Shown: positions 11,656 to 24,100 of the stretch, piece after piece
Numbering within the stretch: the first letter of the stretch is position 1
How the letters are laid out: each line of letters starts with the position of its first letter
From: Timema cristinae
Taxonomy: Eukaryota > Arthropoda > Insecta > Phasmatodea > Timematidae
DNA: 64,000 nt
NCBI GenBank assembly: GCA_039000515.1
Contig: JBCFYV010000001.1
Location: 59,578,234 to 59,642,233 of the forward strand
Direction: 5' to 3'
The notes under the pieces: generated by a model
Databases searched by the model: none
Told to the model about the DNA's origin: nothing
Seen by the model: only the letters and a program-made list of their open reading frames with translations
Translations under genes and position numbers: made by a program

Positions 11656-12760
11656 AATATTTAATTAAGCTAGTGGAGTAGATATGAGAAATACAGAATT
11701 TAAAGACAATGTACTGTACCTATATTTGCGTGGTGGGGGGTAAGTAAACAATTTAGAAAAAAACCCATCAAGAAATCTCACCAAAGCTCAAACTACGACT
11801 TCTTCTTCACAATAAAACCTGAAATATCAACTAAGTCAACTCGGATATTATTATAGTAGGAAACTTGCGCGGGCGTCCATTTTGACAGCTGTAAGGTAAA
11901 TACAGTGACCTATTTACTTTCGCATAAACAATATCATAGATATTCTACCTCGAGATTGAATACTAACATTTGATGTGTCAAACATGTGAGTGTGTCCCAA
12001 CACCGGGGCTCATTAGTGTCAGTGCTCAGTGATAACCATGGGAGCAGTTTCTAAATAACTCACTTTTAACTTGTTCGCAATGAAAGTGACCAGCTGGAGT
12101 GTCAGTTTGTAAGAGTAGTGGTCCAATTTCAGGTAGCTGTAACCCCGTTTCCCACCTTACCACCTTTCAATGAACAAACCTTCTCAAAATATTCAGAGGA
12201 GTAAATAAATTCAATCCTTCAGAAAGTTTAAACATAAATATATCAAACGTGAAATTGGGGAAATCCTTTTGTAAATGAATTATTCAGTAATTTCTTGAAT
12301 CCATCAAGATAAACAAATTAAAAAGTGTTAAAATTTGAGAGAAGACTAAACATAACATTAAACAAATAATTCATTTTATCTTTTAAATTATGATACTTGT
12401 AAGATGCCATCAATTGTTTTTAAATTTAAAAAAAAACTGTTACATGTGTTTCATACTGCCCCACATAGCGGGGACACAGTGAAAACAATTGGATGATTAT
12501 ATTTTATCTAAATTATAATTTATTTTGTGTGTTAACAACTAAGAAACGTTTAATTATGTTCTAATAACATAAAATTATGATATCATAAATCTAAAACACT
12601 TTTTAGTTTACTTGGAATAATAGAAATGTAGCCAATCACATAATAGCCTTATAAAATTTAATTGAAAAAAGTAATCGAATAGTTCATATTTCATCATGTA
12701 TTCTATGTGGGTCTATATAAAAAAAAATTATACAATTTCTGGTGGGCCTAATCTACTGAG
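11656..12760. other. AT-rich intergenic DNA up to the contig end
   Basis: No gene seen. The sequence ends at a 100-N gap. Its last bases, cctaatctactgag, are found as the reverse complement at 15194, which fixes the symmetry boundary with the next contig. Confidence 0.65.
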
Positions 12761-12860
12761 NNNNNNNNNNNNNNNNNNNNNNNNNNNNNNNNNNNNNNNN
12801 NNNNNNNNNNNNNNNNNNNNNNNNNNNNNNNNNNNNNNNNNNNNNNNNNNNNNNNNNNNN
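12761..12860. other. Assembly gap, 100 N
   Basis: Exactly 100 ambiguous bases, the conventional placeholder for a scaffold join of unknown size. Any open frame crossing it is meaningless. Confidence 0.99.
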
Positions 12861-13310
12861 TCCAGTGGATACTGATAGTAGATATGGTACTTTTGCTAGA
12901 TGTCACACTGTATTGGATACTTGATAGTAGATCTGGTAGTTTTTGCAAATGTCACACAGTATTGGATACATGATTGTAGATCTGGTATTTTATTGCTAGT
13001 TGTCACATTGTATTGGATACATGATTGTAGATCTGGTAACTATTGTAGATGTCACACTCCAGTTGATACAGATAATAGATCTGGTAGCTATTGCTAGATG
13101 TCACACTGTATTGGATACATGATAGTAGATCTGGTAGTTATTGCTAGATGTCACACTGTATTGGATACATGATTGTAGATCTGGTAGTTATTGCTAGTTG
13201 TCACACTGTATTGGATACATGATAGTAGATCTTGTAGCTATTGCTAGATGCCACACTTAGGGGAAATACATGATAGTAGATATGGTAGCTATTGCTAGAT
13301 GTCACACAAA
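12861..13310. repeat. Minisatellite, 50-bp unit, about 9 copies
   Basis: Tandem units of the form tgtcacactgtattggatac, then atgatagtagatctggtag and ttattgctaga, totalling 50 bp, with substitutions at a few positions. The array begins immediately at the gap, so its true length is unknown. It probably caused the assembly break. Confidence 0.9.
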
Positions 13311-13339
13311 GATAAAATGTTTAGATATCGTAGATGAAA

Positions 13340-13700
13340 GCAATGAAAATGGAGATATCCTAAGGACTGAGGATTGAAGTCCGACACCTAAGACCAACAG
13401 TACAGGGACCAGGTGTAGAATAATGTCAGGACTGGGGATTGAAGTCAGACCATCAGGGTTTGAAACCTGATCCCCGGGCTCGCTGAGGACTGAGGGTGTT
13501 TTGGCAATCATCTTGCCAGGACTAAGGATTGAAGTCAGACCATCAGGATTGAAACCTGATCCCTCGAGGCTCGCCAGCACCATGCTCCCGAGGATTGAAG
13601 TAGACCATCAGGATTGAAAAACCTACGGAAGATATTTAACCCAGACCATCAAGGTTTGAGAGAGAGGGATTGAAACCCGATCCCTCATGGTTCACCGAAA
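13340..13700. repeat. Irregular tandem repeats around aggattgaagtcagaccatc
   Basis: At least five imperfect copies of a module, aggactgaggattgaagtc followed by agaccatcagg(g/a)ttgaaac and ctgatccc. Spacing varies from about 50 to 75 bp. The ggtttgaaacc element resembles a tRNA B box, so these may derive from tandemly amplified SINE heads, but I see no full tRNA-like region. Confidence 0.7.
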
Positions 13701-13714
13701 AGACTTTATTATCA

Positions 13715-13870
13715 ATGTAATATTCCCAATCTTTGCGCTCAGACCATCAGGTTTGAGAGAGAATATACTTCCCATATCCCGAAGCCCGTAGCTGTCGTCA
13801 CGCCGATGAACACACAACCATTGGGAAGTGAACCCGCATTTGTGTGGAGGTATAGTGTAAGGCGCTACTA
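13715..13870. repeat. Segmental repeat, copy 1
   Basis: Shared with 14268-14410 in direct orientation, about 550 bp away. Common landmarks are attcccaatctt, tcaggtttgag, gaatatactt, catatccc and the SINE central motif gtgaacccgcatttg(t/c)gtggaggta. The presence of the motif suggests the unit contains part of the SINE family seen at 6809-7069. Confidence 0.7.
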
Positions 13871-14090
13871 GACTGACGATGACGTGGAGATCCGGGTTTA
13901 CTGAAGGTGAATTTTCCAAAATGGGTTTCAACTTTTTTTTTCACGTGAAGCGGGTTCCTAATCCACGGTGCACTGGCAGGGGGTTCTAACCTTCCCAGTC
14001 CCAAGAACAACAAGCAATACTACCCAGGATCCCAATCCATGATACATTTTACTACCATTTCGAGAATAGAAACCATCATTTAAAAAAAAC

Positions 14091-14202
14091 TATTCACAAC
14101 ATACACATACACATACACATACACCTACACCACACATACACCTACACCTACACCTAAAACATACACCTACACCTACACATACACATACACATACACCTAC
14201 AC

Positions 14203-14235
<33 letters not shown>

Positions 14236-14245
14236 TACACACGAG
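14091..14245. repeat. Microsatellite, (ACATAC/ACACCT)n
   Basis: A run of hexanucleotide-like units, mainly acatac with interspersed acctac variants, about 150 bp long. Simple sequence repeat with no function implied. Confidence 0.92.
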
Positions 14246-14267
14246 GTGAATAATACTTGTCCCTATC

Positions 14268-14480
14268 CTTAATTCCCAATCTTTTCTAGGACTGACCGTC
14301 AGGTTTGAGGGGGAATATACTTGTCATATCCCAGGTCCATAAGCTGCCCCCCCGCGTAGGAATTAGGAAGTGAACCCGCATTTGCGTGGAGGTAGAGCGG
14401 ATACTTCGAGACCCGTACTGTCCAGGAGAAAAAACACCCAGGGCCCTGAGACAGCCCGCATTTGCGTGCAGGTAGAGTGG
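14268..14480. repeat. Segmental repeat, copy 2, with two SINE-core fragments
   Basis: The direct repeat of 13715-13870. It includes two copies of the minus-strand SINE central domain, cccgcatttgcgtggaggta at about 14376 and a variant at about 14455, separated by about 80 bp. Confidence 0.7.
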
Positions 14481-14489
14481 ATGCCCCCA

Positions 14490-14880
14490 CAAAAAAAGTC
14501 TCCCCCCCCCCCCCCCACCCCTCTCACCCTCCGAGTCCTTATCCCCCCCCAGTCAGCCAGTTGCTTCAACCCCCCCCCCTCTACCTCACACACCCAAACA
14601 AATTTAAATCTCAGGAACCCTCCCCCCACCCTTATGCAAAGAGCGCCCCAGATGCTCCACAAAACTCCCCCCTCCCCTCCCCTGAACCATCGTGTGCTCC
14701 AACCCCCTTTCCCATCCCCCCCTCCCCCCACCCCCCTTTTGCAGTATTCTCACTTTACCACCCTACCAAAAAAATAGTCTCCCACTCCACCCCGCACCCA
14801 GGGGCTCCATCCCCCCCAACCCCCTCCTACACAGCTCACATCAACATATCTATCTCAACATCTCAGGAACCCTCCAACTC
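14490..14880. repeat. Polypyrimidine, C-run-rich tract
   Basis: About 390 bp dominated by runs of 4 to 14 C on the plus strand. It produces long proline-rich open frames in several frames at once, the mark of composition rather than coding. It sits at the change from clean to noisy sequence, so run lengths are unreliable. It may be a real C-rich satellite blurred by base-calling. Confidence 0.7.
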
Positions 14881-15193
14881 ATCAATTATTATGTAAATGA
14901 TGTTGCAGTATAAATCACTTTAAAACCCCACTCATCATAAAAATGCCAAGGGCGATATTTTTAATTTTTTTTTTTTTTATGGGGGTTTTTCTTCTGGTCA
15001 CTGCAAGCTGAGGATGATAGATGCTCGCAAAGTTGGGACAAAGTCCAGGCTAATATAGACCTTACATAATCAATCGATCACAATAAATTTAAATTACATA
15101 AATTACTGATTTGGTCTGATCAGCACATTTTCGCCATTTACCAAATGTTAAATAATACATTTTTGTTACAAGTGCCTAATTATTTTTAAGGTT
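14881..15193. other. Unique AT-rich stretch before the mirror copy
   Basis: No gene or repeat recognised. It precedes the point (15194) from which contig B becomes the reverse complement of contig A. Confidence 0.5.
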
Positions 15194-16329
15194 CTCAGTA
15201 GATTAGCCCACCAAAAATTTGTAAATTTTTTTTTATATAGCCCCATGAATACAAATGAAATATGAACATTCGTTATTTTTTCAATTAATTTTTATAAGGT
15301 ATTATTGTTTTGGCTACATTTTTTAAATTCCAAAAAAACTAAAAAGTGTTTTAGATTAAAATTTACATTTTTTTATGTTATTAAACATAATTAAACGTTT
15401 TTTATTGAAACCCAAACAAAATTAAAAAATTTAAAAGATAAAATAAATCATCCTTGTTTCACTGTCCCCCATCCATTGTTTCATTTGGGCCACATTTTTT
15501 TTTTTTTTTTCACGGCCACGCCATTGTTTCACTGTCCCCACCATTGTTTCCTGTCCCCCGCTAGGGGGGCAGTATGAAAAATGTAACGTTTTTTTTTTTA
15601 AATTTAAAAAAAATTGAGGCATTTAAATTTCAAAATTTAAAAAGTAAAATAATTTATTTTTTAAGTTTTTTTGTCTTCCTCAAAATTTTAAACACTTTTT
15701 AATTTGTTTATCTTGGGGGATTCAAAATTTACTGAATAATTATTTACAAAGGATTTCCCCAATTTCCTTTTTGATATATTTATTTTTAAAACTTTCTAAA
15801 GGTTGAATTTTTTTACTCCTCTGAATATTTTAGAAGGGTTTGTTCATTAAAAGGTGGTAAGGGGGTAAGGGGGTTCAGCACCTAAATTGGCCCACACCTT
15901 AAAAAAGACACTCCAGTGGTCATTTTCATTGCGAACAACAAAAGTGAGTTATTTAGAAAGCTCCCAGGGTTATCACTGAGCATGACACTAATGACCCCCG
16001 GTTTGGGACCACTCAATTTTTACACATCAAATGTTGATTCAATCTGAGTAGAATATTATGATATTGTTTTTTGCGAAAGTAAATAACACTGTATTTACCT
16101 TACAGCTGAAAAAAGGACGCCCGCAAAAGTTTCCTCTAAAAATAATATCCGAGTTGTTTATTTATTTTTCAGTTTTTTTGTAAAAAAGAATCGATTTGGG
16201 GCTTTGGTGAGATTCTTGAGGGTTTTTTTTCTAAATTGTTTATTCCCCCCCACCACCAAAATGGGTACAGTACTTTGCCTTTAAAATTCTGTTTTTCTCT
16301 ACTACCCCACAGCTAATTAAAATTAATAT

Positions 16330-16510
16330 TTAACAATATGAGGAAACGTGCAAAAAGTAGTGTAAATAGTTTTTAGATTATATACATATATATAAAATAA
16401 TATATAATCTAAATTATATAATAAAAAAATTTAATCAAAATTTAACCCCATTCCTACACTTTTTTTTTTTTTTCTGCATTTTCCCTCACTACTGTCCAAA
16501 TATTAGGGGT
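16330..16510. mobile_element. Degraded copy of the 167-bp palindrome
   Basis: Carries tatataatctaaat, cccattcctacac, tctgcattttccctcactac and tccaaatatt in the order expected for the reverse complement of 11489-11655. The intervening homopolymer runs are expanded, so the stem is no longer well paired. Confidence 0.75.
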
Positions 16511-16639
16511 TTAACCCATCAACACTTTTCTTTGCTTCAAACAAGAAAAAAACAAATTTCTTAATTTTGTTTCCCACTAAGTTTTAAAAAAATTCGTAAA
16601 AATTTTAATTTTTAAAAATTTTAAAAAACCAGCTTCGAA

Positions 16640-17690
16640 TTTACAGTTTTGTGCTCAGGAGCACTTTTTAAAATACTTTTTAGAGGCTCACATTTGTTTT
16701 TCGGGAGGAAAAATAATTAAAAAAATTCACCAAATTTCCCCTTTTTTGTGTCAGGAGCTACAAATTTTTAAAATATCTTTTTTAGAGGCTCACGTTTTGT
16801 TCAGAAGGTAAAAATTTTAAAAAAATATCATTTCAAAGTTCCAGGGTTTGTGTCAGGGCTCAAAATTTTAAAAAATTCTTTTCAAAGTATGTTTGCTCAG
16901 GAGGTAATAATAAAAAATCACTTCAAATTTCACCTTTTGATCGGGACTACTAATTTAAAATTTTTTCTTAAAAATTTCCCTGTTTGTGCTGGGAGGTACT
17001 AATTATAAAATATATCTTCAAATTCCCCTTTTTTGTACTCACCGGTATAATTTAAAATATCATTTTAAAAATTTTCACCTGTTTGTCTCAACCAACTAAT
17101 TTTAAAATACTTTTTCAAATTTTCCCCCTTTTGTACTCGGGAGCTACAAATTTATAAAATAATTCAAAGTTCCCCTGTTTGTACCAGGAGCTACTAATTT
17201 TAAAAAAAATTTTTAAAGGGGGCTCACTGTTTGTTTCGGGAGGTAATAATTATAAAATAATTTTCAAATTTCACCTGTTTTACTCAGATACAAATTTTTT
17301 AAAAATGTCTTCTTAGAGGCTCACATTTTTGTGTTCGGGGAAAAATTTATAAAATACACTTCAAAGTTCACAGTTTGTGCTCAGGAGAAACAAATTATAA
17401 AATATAATCTTAAAAGTTCACATGTTTGGCCAGGGGTACAATTTAAAAAATATCATTTTAAAAGTTCCCCTGTTTGTACTCACCCGGGGTACAAATTTTA
17501 AAATATCATCTTCAAATTTCACTTTTTTGTGCTAAAGGGGGAACTAATTATAAAATTCATTTTCAAGGTTCACATTTTTGTTCAGGGGGTCAAATTATAA
17601 AATATCTTTTTCGTAGTTCAATTTTGTGTTCGGGAGGTAAAATTTATAAAAATCATCTTCAAAGTTCCCCTGCTTGGTCACCGTCAATTT
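16640..17690. repeat. Degraded, contracted copy of the 51-bp array
   Basis: Repeating gtttgt(g/a)ctcaggag, actaatt(a)taaaat and tcttcaaagttcacctg motifs, read as the reverse complement of 9121-11375. It spans about 1.05 kb, roughly 20 units, less than half the length of the clean array. This could be an allele-length difference or collapse during assembly. Confidence 0.85.
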
Positions 17691-19666
17691 CAAATGTTGG
17701 GCCTTTTGCTTTGTGCAAGCCCATGACAACAACAAACTAACCCCCGATTTATTAATTTTTATTTTCCATAAAGTTTCAAATCATTTTTGTAAAATTTGTT
17801 TTGTTTCACCAAAACCCCATCTAATTTCAAATATTGCCACGAGGGGGAATGCTGCTCTAACAAAATCAATGGGAAAAGATTGAGAAAAAAAAGAGAGAGT
17901 GAAAACTGCCGCAAGGAACAAGATTTTGGTAAAGCGAAAATTACTTATATAGTTGCTTTTTGGGTTTAACAAAGGGTTTTGATAAAGAGAAGCATTTTGT
18001 ACCCTGACGGAATGTTTTAATATTGATAACTTTTTAGTAAAACATTTGAAAATTTTACAACGCGACAGGGGTTTAAAACATAAAAACCCCACGCCCCTTT
18101 TGGGCCAAGGTCTGGGTAAAACCAAAACAAATAAAGGGTACGGAGCTCCGCATAGACTTTCCGCTCTATTGTTTAAAAATAAAGATTTTTCCCAAAACTC
18201 GTAATATATGTGAAACTAAAAAAAACCCTAGAAAACCCCAACGTAAATTGCACAAATTTTTATGTAAAAATTTTTTGAGTTCGGTTTTAATTTTTTAAAA
18301 TTTTTATTGTTAAAGATTTAATACCTCATTTGTTTTTTGGGCCCCGATAAAAACGATCAAAAATTGGGTCCACAAGGGCAACACTTAAAAAATTTTTAAA
18401 AAACTTAAAACTAAAAACTTTTTTAGGGGTTAAAAACCTCCATGTAAAACAGATTGCTATTAATTCATCATTCTAAATTTTGACCAATAAAAAATGAAAT
18501 ATTGACTTTTGAGTATAAAAGGAGAAAAACATTGTTGTCAAACATTTCTCCTAAGAGGTTAGGGAAAAAAAAAAATAAACTTTTTGGGATATTTTCTTAT
18601 ATTTAATGCTCTGGGGGTTTTGGAGAATTTTGCCTTAAAAAATTTAAGTAAAATCTCTTTAAAATTTAAATCCCAAAAAAATTGTATTAATAATTGGGCC
18701 AATATCTTAAAAAACTGTTGGGTTTTATAAAAAATTTTTATTTAAAAGTTTTGTATTTTCAATAGTATACACTTTTCCCCAAAAAAAATTTTAAAAATTT
18801 AAATTTTAGATTTCAAATAGTATGGAGTCGGAAATTTCCCGCTTCTGAAAGACCCAAAAAAGAAATTTTTCATGGGAATATGAAAAAAGCCGTTTTTTTA
18901 AAATCTTAATCAACGCCTAGATACAAATTTCAATCAAAATCGTTGAGAAAATTTTGAAAATCGTTTTTTTTTCTCTTTTCCCCCTTTATTAAACCATTTT
19001 AAATTTTTAAGTTTAAAAACACACGCAGATGGCATTCGAAACCACTTTTGGGTTTCGGGGGGTATAAAACCGTCGACATAATAAAACATTTCAGGTTAGT
19101 TTTTTTTTTACGGCACAATACTTTTGTTTTTCAAAATTTAAAAAATTTAAAAATTTTTCAATTATTTAAAAATTTTAATTTTTTAAAAAAATTTTCTTCG
19201 AATAAATATTTGTTTTTAAAAATAATCTAGATTTTTGCAATGTAAGTAATTTCATACTCAAATGTTTCGTAATACATAAAAATAAAATTTTCACGCATAG
19301 CCCGGGAAACCCCTTTAAGTCAATTGGAATTTAGATATATTTTATTTGGAAAATTTAGAAATTTTTTAAAAATAAATTTAAAAATCTTTGGGGCCGATGT
19401 TAGAAAATCGTTTTTCCCTTTTTTTGCCTTCATAACTCCCCTTAATTTTAGGGGATTTCAATTCCAAAAAACCCCTCGGCAACCTATAAAACCCCCAATA
19501 CTATTTTTTGGCCCGACGGTAAAATATTTTTAGCTTTAGTTGGAAGTACGACAGACAACGGAGTAATTCAAAAACATTTTTTCGGATTCGGGGGTCTGAA
19601 AGTCGAGATTAAATCAAAATTAAAGTAAATTTTTTTTTGACGATCACAATACTTTCTCATCTTAAA

Positions 19667-19910
19667 AGTGACCCGCCTCGGTGGCGTAGTTAGAAGGCGA
19701 CTTTGAGCTCGATGCTGGGAGGGGGATCAAGCTTTCGAATCTGGGTAAGGTGAACTGGGGGGGTGTTCTAATTTTTTTCCACTCTCCCTCAGCAAATGCG
19801 GGTTCCTTCTCAATTCAACATCGAAATTTCCCTAATCTTTTGCGTAATTATACTTAAAGCGATCCCCAAGATTTAGTAACGAGGTCTAATATTATTATTA
19901 TTATTATTAT
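19667..19910 (+). mobile_element. Degraded mirror copy of the SINE
   Basis: Starts gacccgcctcggtggcgtag and carries gatcaagctttcgaatctgg, cactctccctcagcaaatg and a terminal (ATT)n run. It corresponds to the SINE at 6809-7069, so it is not an independent insertion. Confidence 0.85.
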
Positions 19911-20062
19911 AAAAGTGAGAAAAAAATAACTGTTAACTAACGTTTATTATTTATACTTTTTACCCCTTTACAGTTATAGACTGTGGGTTTTTTTACTACA
20001 CTACATCATATCCAGCTTTACTTATATAAAGGGGTTTTTGTTAACGTGTTTTTTTTTGGAAA

Positions 20063-20272
20063 CGTAGCCCCATGGCTTTTTTGGTCGACTGACAGTTCAC
20101 GAGATTTCGACGTAACATTTAGGTATATCCTAATTTTGTTGCAAAGGAAAGCTGCGAAACACATGTTTTTGCAGATCATAGGTTAGGTAGGAACATAATT
20201 GGCTGGTGACTTTTCAAAGCCATCAGTTGTCAGCTGTGAGCTGTCACAGCACCAAGAACCAGGGGGCTATGT
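20063..20272. mobile_element. Degraded mirror copy of the MITE
   Basis: Carries gtagccccatggctttttt at the left, the core acatttaggtatatccta and tttttgcagatcataggtta, then a damaged right end at about 20272. It is the reverse-complement partner of 6411-6645. Confidence 0.85.
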
Positions 20273-20949
20273 TGTCACAAAAAAAAATGCGACCCAATTA
20301 AAGGGGTTATTACTCTATGCCCCTGCTAGTCTAAAACTTAAAAGGGAAAAATTTTTAAATTTCCCGCAACCCACCCGAGTAGAAAAGTATTGTGATCTTT
20401 AAACAAAAAAAAATTGGGATTCGAGATTTTTGAAATAATGACGTTTCCCCCCCCTAAACTGATAAAATTTTTGGGGTTTCCCTTTGTTCATCTGTGGTTG
20501 AATCTAACCTATGCTCAATCATTTTCCCGAAGGCAATAGGGTTAACAATTGTAATTTATCCACGTTCAAAAACTAACTCAACAAATTTCTAAATTTAAAT
20601 TTCAAACCTTTAAAATTTATTTTAGGTCATTTAAAGGACAAAAGGATAAAAAGAATCTTTTTGAAAACTCTTACCTTTTTTAGTTAAAATTTGTTTTTAG
20701 GTAAGGTTTTACAATATAGCAAAATGGGCATCTTATTTTTCAAAAAAAAAAAACTTTGAGGTTTTCTTTACATAACGGGTATTTCCAAATTTTGATATAT
20801 TTTGAACTCTTTGAAAAACCAATTAAATAATAATTATATCACCGCGTTCTACTCCCCGTTCGATTAAACCCTTTGTAAGTAAAGTTTTTTGAGCTATGGT
20901 CGATATACTTTTTTAATTTGGTTTGAAAAACCCTTTTTTTAAATTTTTT

Positions 20950-21190
20950 TGAGGGAGAAATGAACAACGAGTCATGAGAGCTTATAACGTTTTCTAGGGA
21001 TTTTCATACCCCATTCGTCATCTGTTCATCTCTTCCCTCTTTTCCCCTTATCAACCTTACCCAAGACAACATGTGAAAGCTTATAACCTGTTCTAGGGAT
21101 GATCATACCCCACTTCGCTTTCATTTTGCACTCCCTCCCCCCCACCCCTTTCAACCCTCCCCCAAAGACGACTCCCCCTTTCCTTTTATG
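20950..21190. repeat. Degraded mirror copy of the 113-bp tandem duplication
   Basis: Two successive copies of the gagcttataacg/gaaagcttataacctg, ttctaggga, tcatacccca pattern, matching 5464-5693 in reverse complement. Confidence 0.75.
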
Positions 21191-24100
21191 AATTTTTGTT
21201 AACGTGTTGCACCCCAGCCCCGAACACCCCCTCGCCCGGGTCCCCCCCAACCACCCAGCCAACCCTACCACGTGCAATCTCTTCTACGGGCCCCACCCCC
21301 AATCCCTCTTTCCCGGAAGGCTATCCTGGAACCCCCCTTCCTAGGGAATTTTTTTTTACAGTATACACTTGCAGGCAAGATTCTCACTACGACAGGGAAA
21401 GGGGATGCTAGCCATACCGAACCGACTTATAAAACGTATTAACATTTAACATTAGGGGGTATAATGTTAAAAAGGGACCCCGCCCATACTGACGTAAATA
21501 GATGTATCGAAAACAAATCTTATCCCCGCTCCAAAAAATTTCAACTAAATTTGGGATCCTACAATAGTTTTTTCTCTGTTTTAGTTCTTGTAGGCTAAGA
21601 AAATAATAAAAAAAATGGAAAAATAATTTCATTACTCAATCCAAATTTCTAAATATTAATTTGTTCAGTATTTACTTAAAATACTAATCTACTACAAAGA
21701 ATCCGCAAGGGCGGCCACCGGGAAAACCCCTAGTTGGCGAGTGGGTCAAGGGGACCCCAGGGGGTCAACAAAGGCCCCCGCACTCCGACGTAAAAACGTG
21801 AATACCGTAAAACATCAACGTCAACAGGGGGCAATATCTACCAACCCTGACTGGGGGAAAGGGAACCTTCTTAAAAACATGGGTAGGGGAATATTCCTGA
21901 TTTTCCAATGGAGAAAGCGGAATCAAAAAGGCTACATACTTTTTCAACATCGTTGCGTCACCATGCGTGTGTTTGTGTACTCCCCCCTTCCCCTCCAAAA
22001 CAAAGAAACCCCAAAAATGGCTGTGCAAGCATGCCATATCAACATCGAAAAACAACCATTGTCATGGCCGGGACAAGGGTGGAGAAACGGGTTAAAAGTA
22101 TAAATCGTCGCTTAACGATGGAGAAAATAACTCTAACTTTTTTTTTTGGACTCAAACTTTTTGTATTTATAATTTAATATTCATTTTTCAATATCAAATT
22201 TATTAATTTTATATGAAAATTTTTCTAAAGATCCCCTTTTGATAGTCCCCGCTCGGGCCTTGAATTTGGTTTTAATATTTATTTGAAAAATATCCTCATT
22301 ATGTGCTGATTAGAATTTTGACAGGTAATATTAATTGTTTTAAATTTGTAAAATTCTAACCTTTTTTGATCCCAAAAGAAACTTTTCATATTTTAAATTA
22401 TGGTTTAAATTAACAAAAAGTGATGTAACATTTTTTTTTTGAATTTGAACTAGGGTTGATTTAAAATTTAAGTCCTTTACATTTCTTTTTTGTAACTTAT
22501 TTTTTTTTGAACAGTTAAATTTTTGTTTTTAAAGGAACTTTTGTTCCATTTCTAGTCAGATCAATACCCCCCGGGGGTTTTTGGGTTGGGTCTTAGTCAA
22601 ACTCTCATTTTTTGTAAACTCTGAGTTGGTCGTAAAACTTAATTAATTTTGTTTTTATGAATCGTTTTCTGTGGTTACGAAATTTTGGAACCATATAAAG
22701 GGTCCCCATTGGGCCCTTTTAAATTTTTTATCGCTTTTTAAAATACATACCTATGGTTTGCCCTTTTTATAGACGGACTAAAATTTTAAAGATGGATTTC
22801 ATGTTTCCTTTGTTAAAACACTTGGAAAACTTTAATGATATAAATTTTTTTTTCTTCAGCATAATTTTCCAACAGAACTCTTTATGATAAATAGACCAAA
22901 ATTTTATTGGTCTTGTCAATTTAATTGAATAAACTCCCATATTGTTGAATCTTATATTTTTTATAATTTCCATTTTCTATGTTGTTCCCCCTTCCCTTTT
23001 ATTTTTTCAAGGGGGGTATATTGGACTCAGAGGGTACAACAACAGTCAGCTTAAAAAATAGCGCCTTGACCCCGCAGGGAATAAAAAATAACATCTATGC
23101 CTCTAGGTGCACCAAGTATACACTTTCTAAAATGGAAAACGGCTTGACCTCATTCAGACCCTAAGGGTAGACCTCACTCAGTAGGGGGATGGAATCAAAA
23201 ACTATGATTTGTGAACAATTTTTCAATATTATACATCTTTTAAAAACCCTTAGTGGGGATTAATAAATTAAAAATTTTAATAATAATCTTTTAAGGGATA
23301 TCCAACCACCTTTTTTTTGTGTACTTACAAAACATTTTTCTTGAGGAAGAATGGCTTACATAAAGTATATTTTTAAAACAATAACCTCTTGTGGAAAAAA
23401 AAATTTTTTTCCCCCAAATTCCTATTCCAATATTAAAAAAATTAGAAAAAGAATGACTAAATAATTTAATAATTCCATTTTTTAAAATATTCCTATGACG
23501 TAGAAAACCTTTAAACGAATTCATTGACCCTTTCTGGCACTTTTTAATTCCAAATTTTCCTTAATCATCTTGGGGAAACCAATATGTATTAAGTCCTAAT
23601 GCACGGACTTTTAAACCCCCGCACCTTTTTTGAACCCTGGTAGACCATACACATCTATGGGGCGGGTTTTCCATCCGTTTTAAAACCAAATCCCAATAAA
23701 ATGAACATACATTGCGCTTATATACTCTTTTCTTTTCATTGAAATTAAAGTTTTTTCTTTTTGATCTATAAGAAACGGAAAATACACCCCCACCATATTA
23801 AAAAGCTATCATATTTTTTTGATTAAATGTATGTATAAAAATTTTTTAAAAATTTAAACATTTTCGGCAAAGTAAAATTACATCTTGAGACATACAGAAA
23901 AAAATATTAAGTATCACAAATTAAAAGCAAAAAAAATCACTAAAAAAAGCAATTAAATACCTTAACATACTGTATAAATTTATTTACAGATAGATTTTAA
24001 AATTTGAACAAATTCCTGCTTTTGCTAAACGGTTAACAAAATGCACTGAAAAACCCGGTTTTTCAACACATTCTTTTTCACAAACGTCATCATTTTGAGA

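Noticed and set aside
12748..12948. ORF crossing the first gap
   Set aside because: More than half of it is N; the reading frame across an unknown-size gap has no meaning.
14363..14913. Several overlapping proline-rich and glycine-rich ORFs
   Set aside because: They arise from the C-rich tract and are open in several frames on both strands at once. Run lengths there are unreliable.
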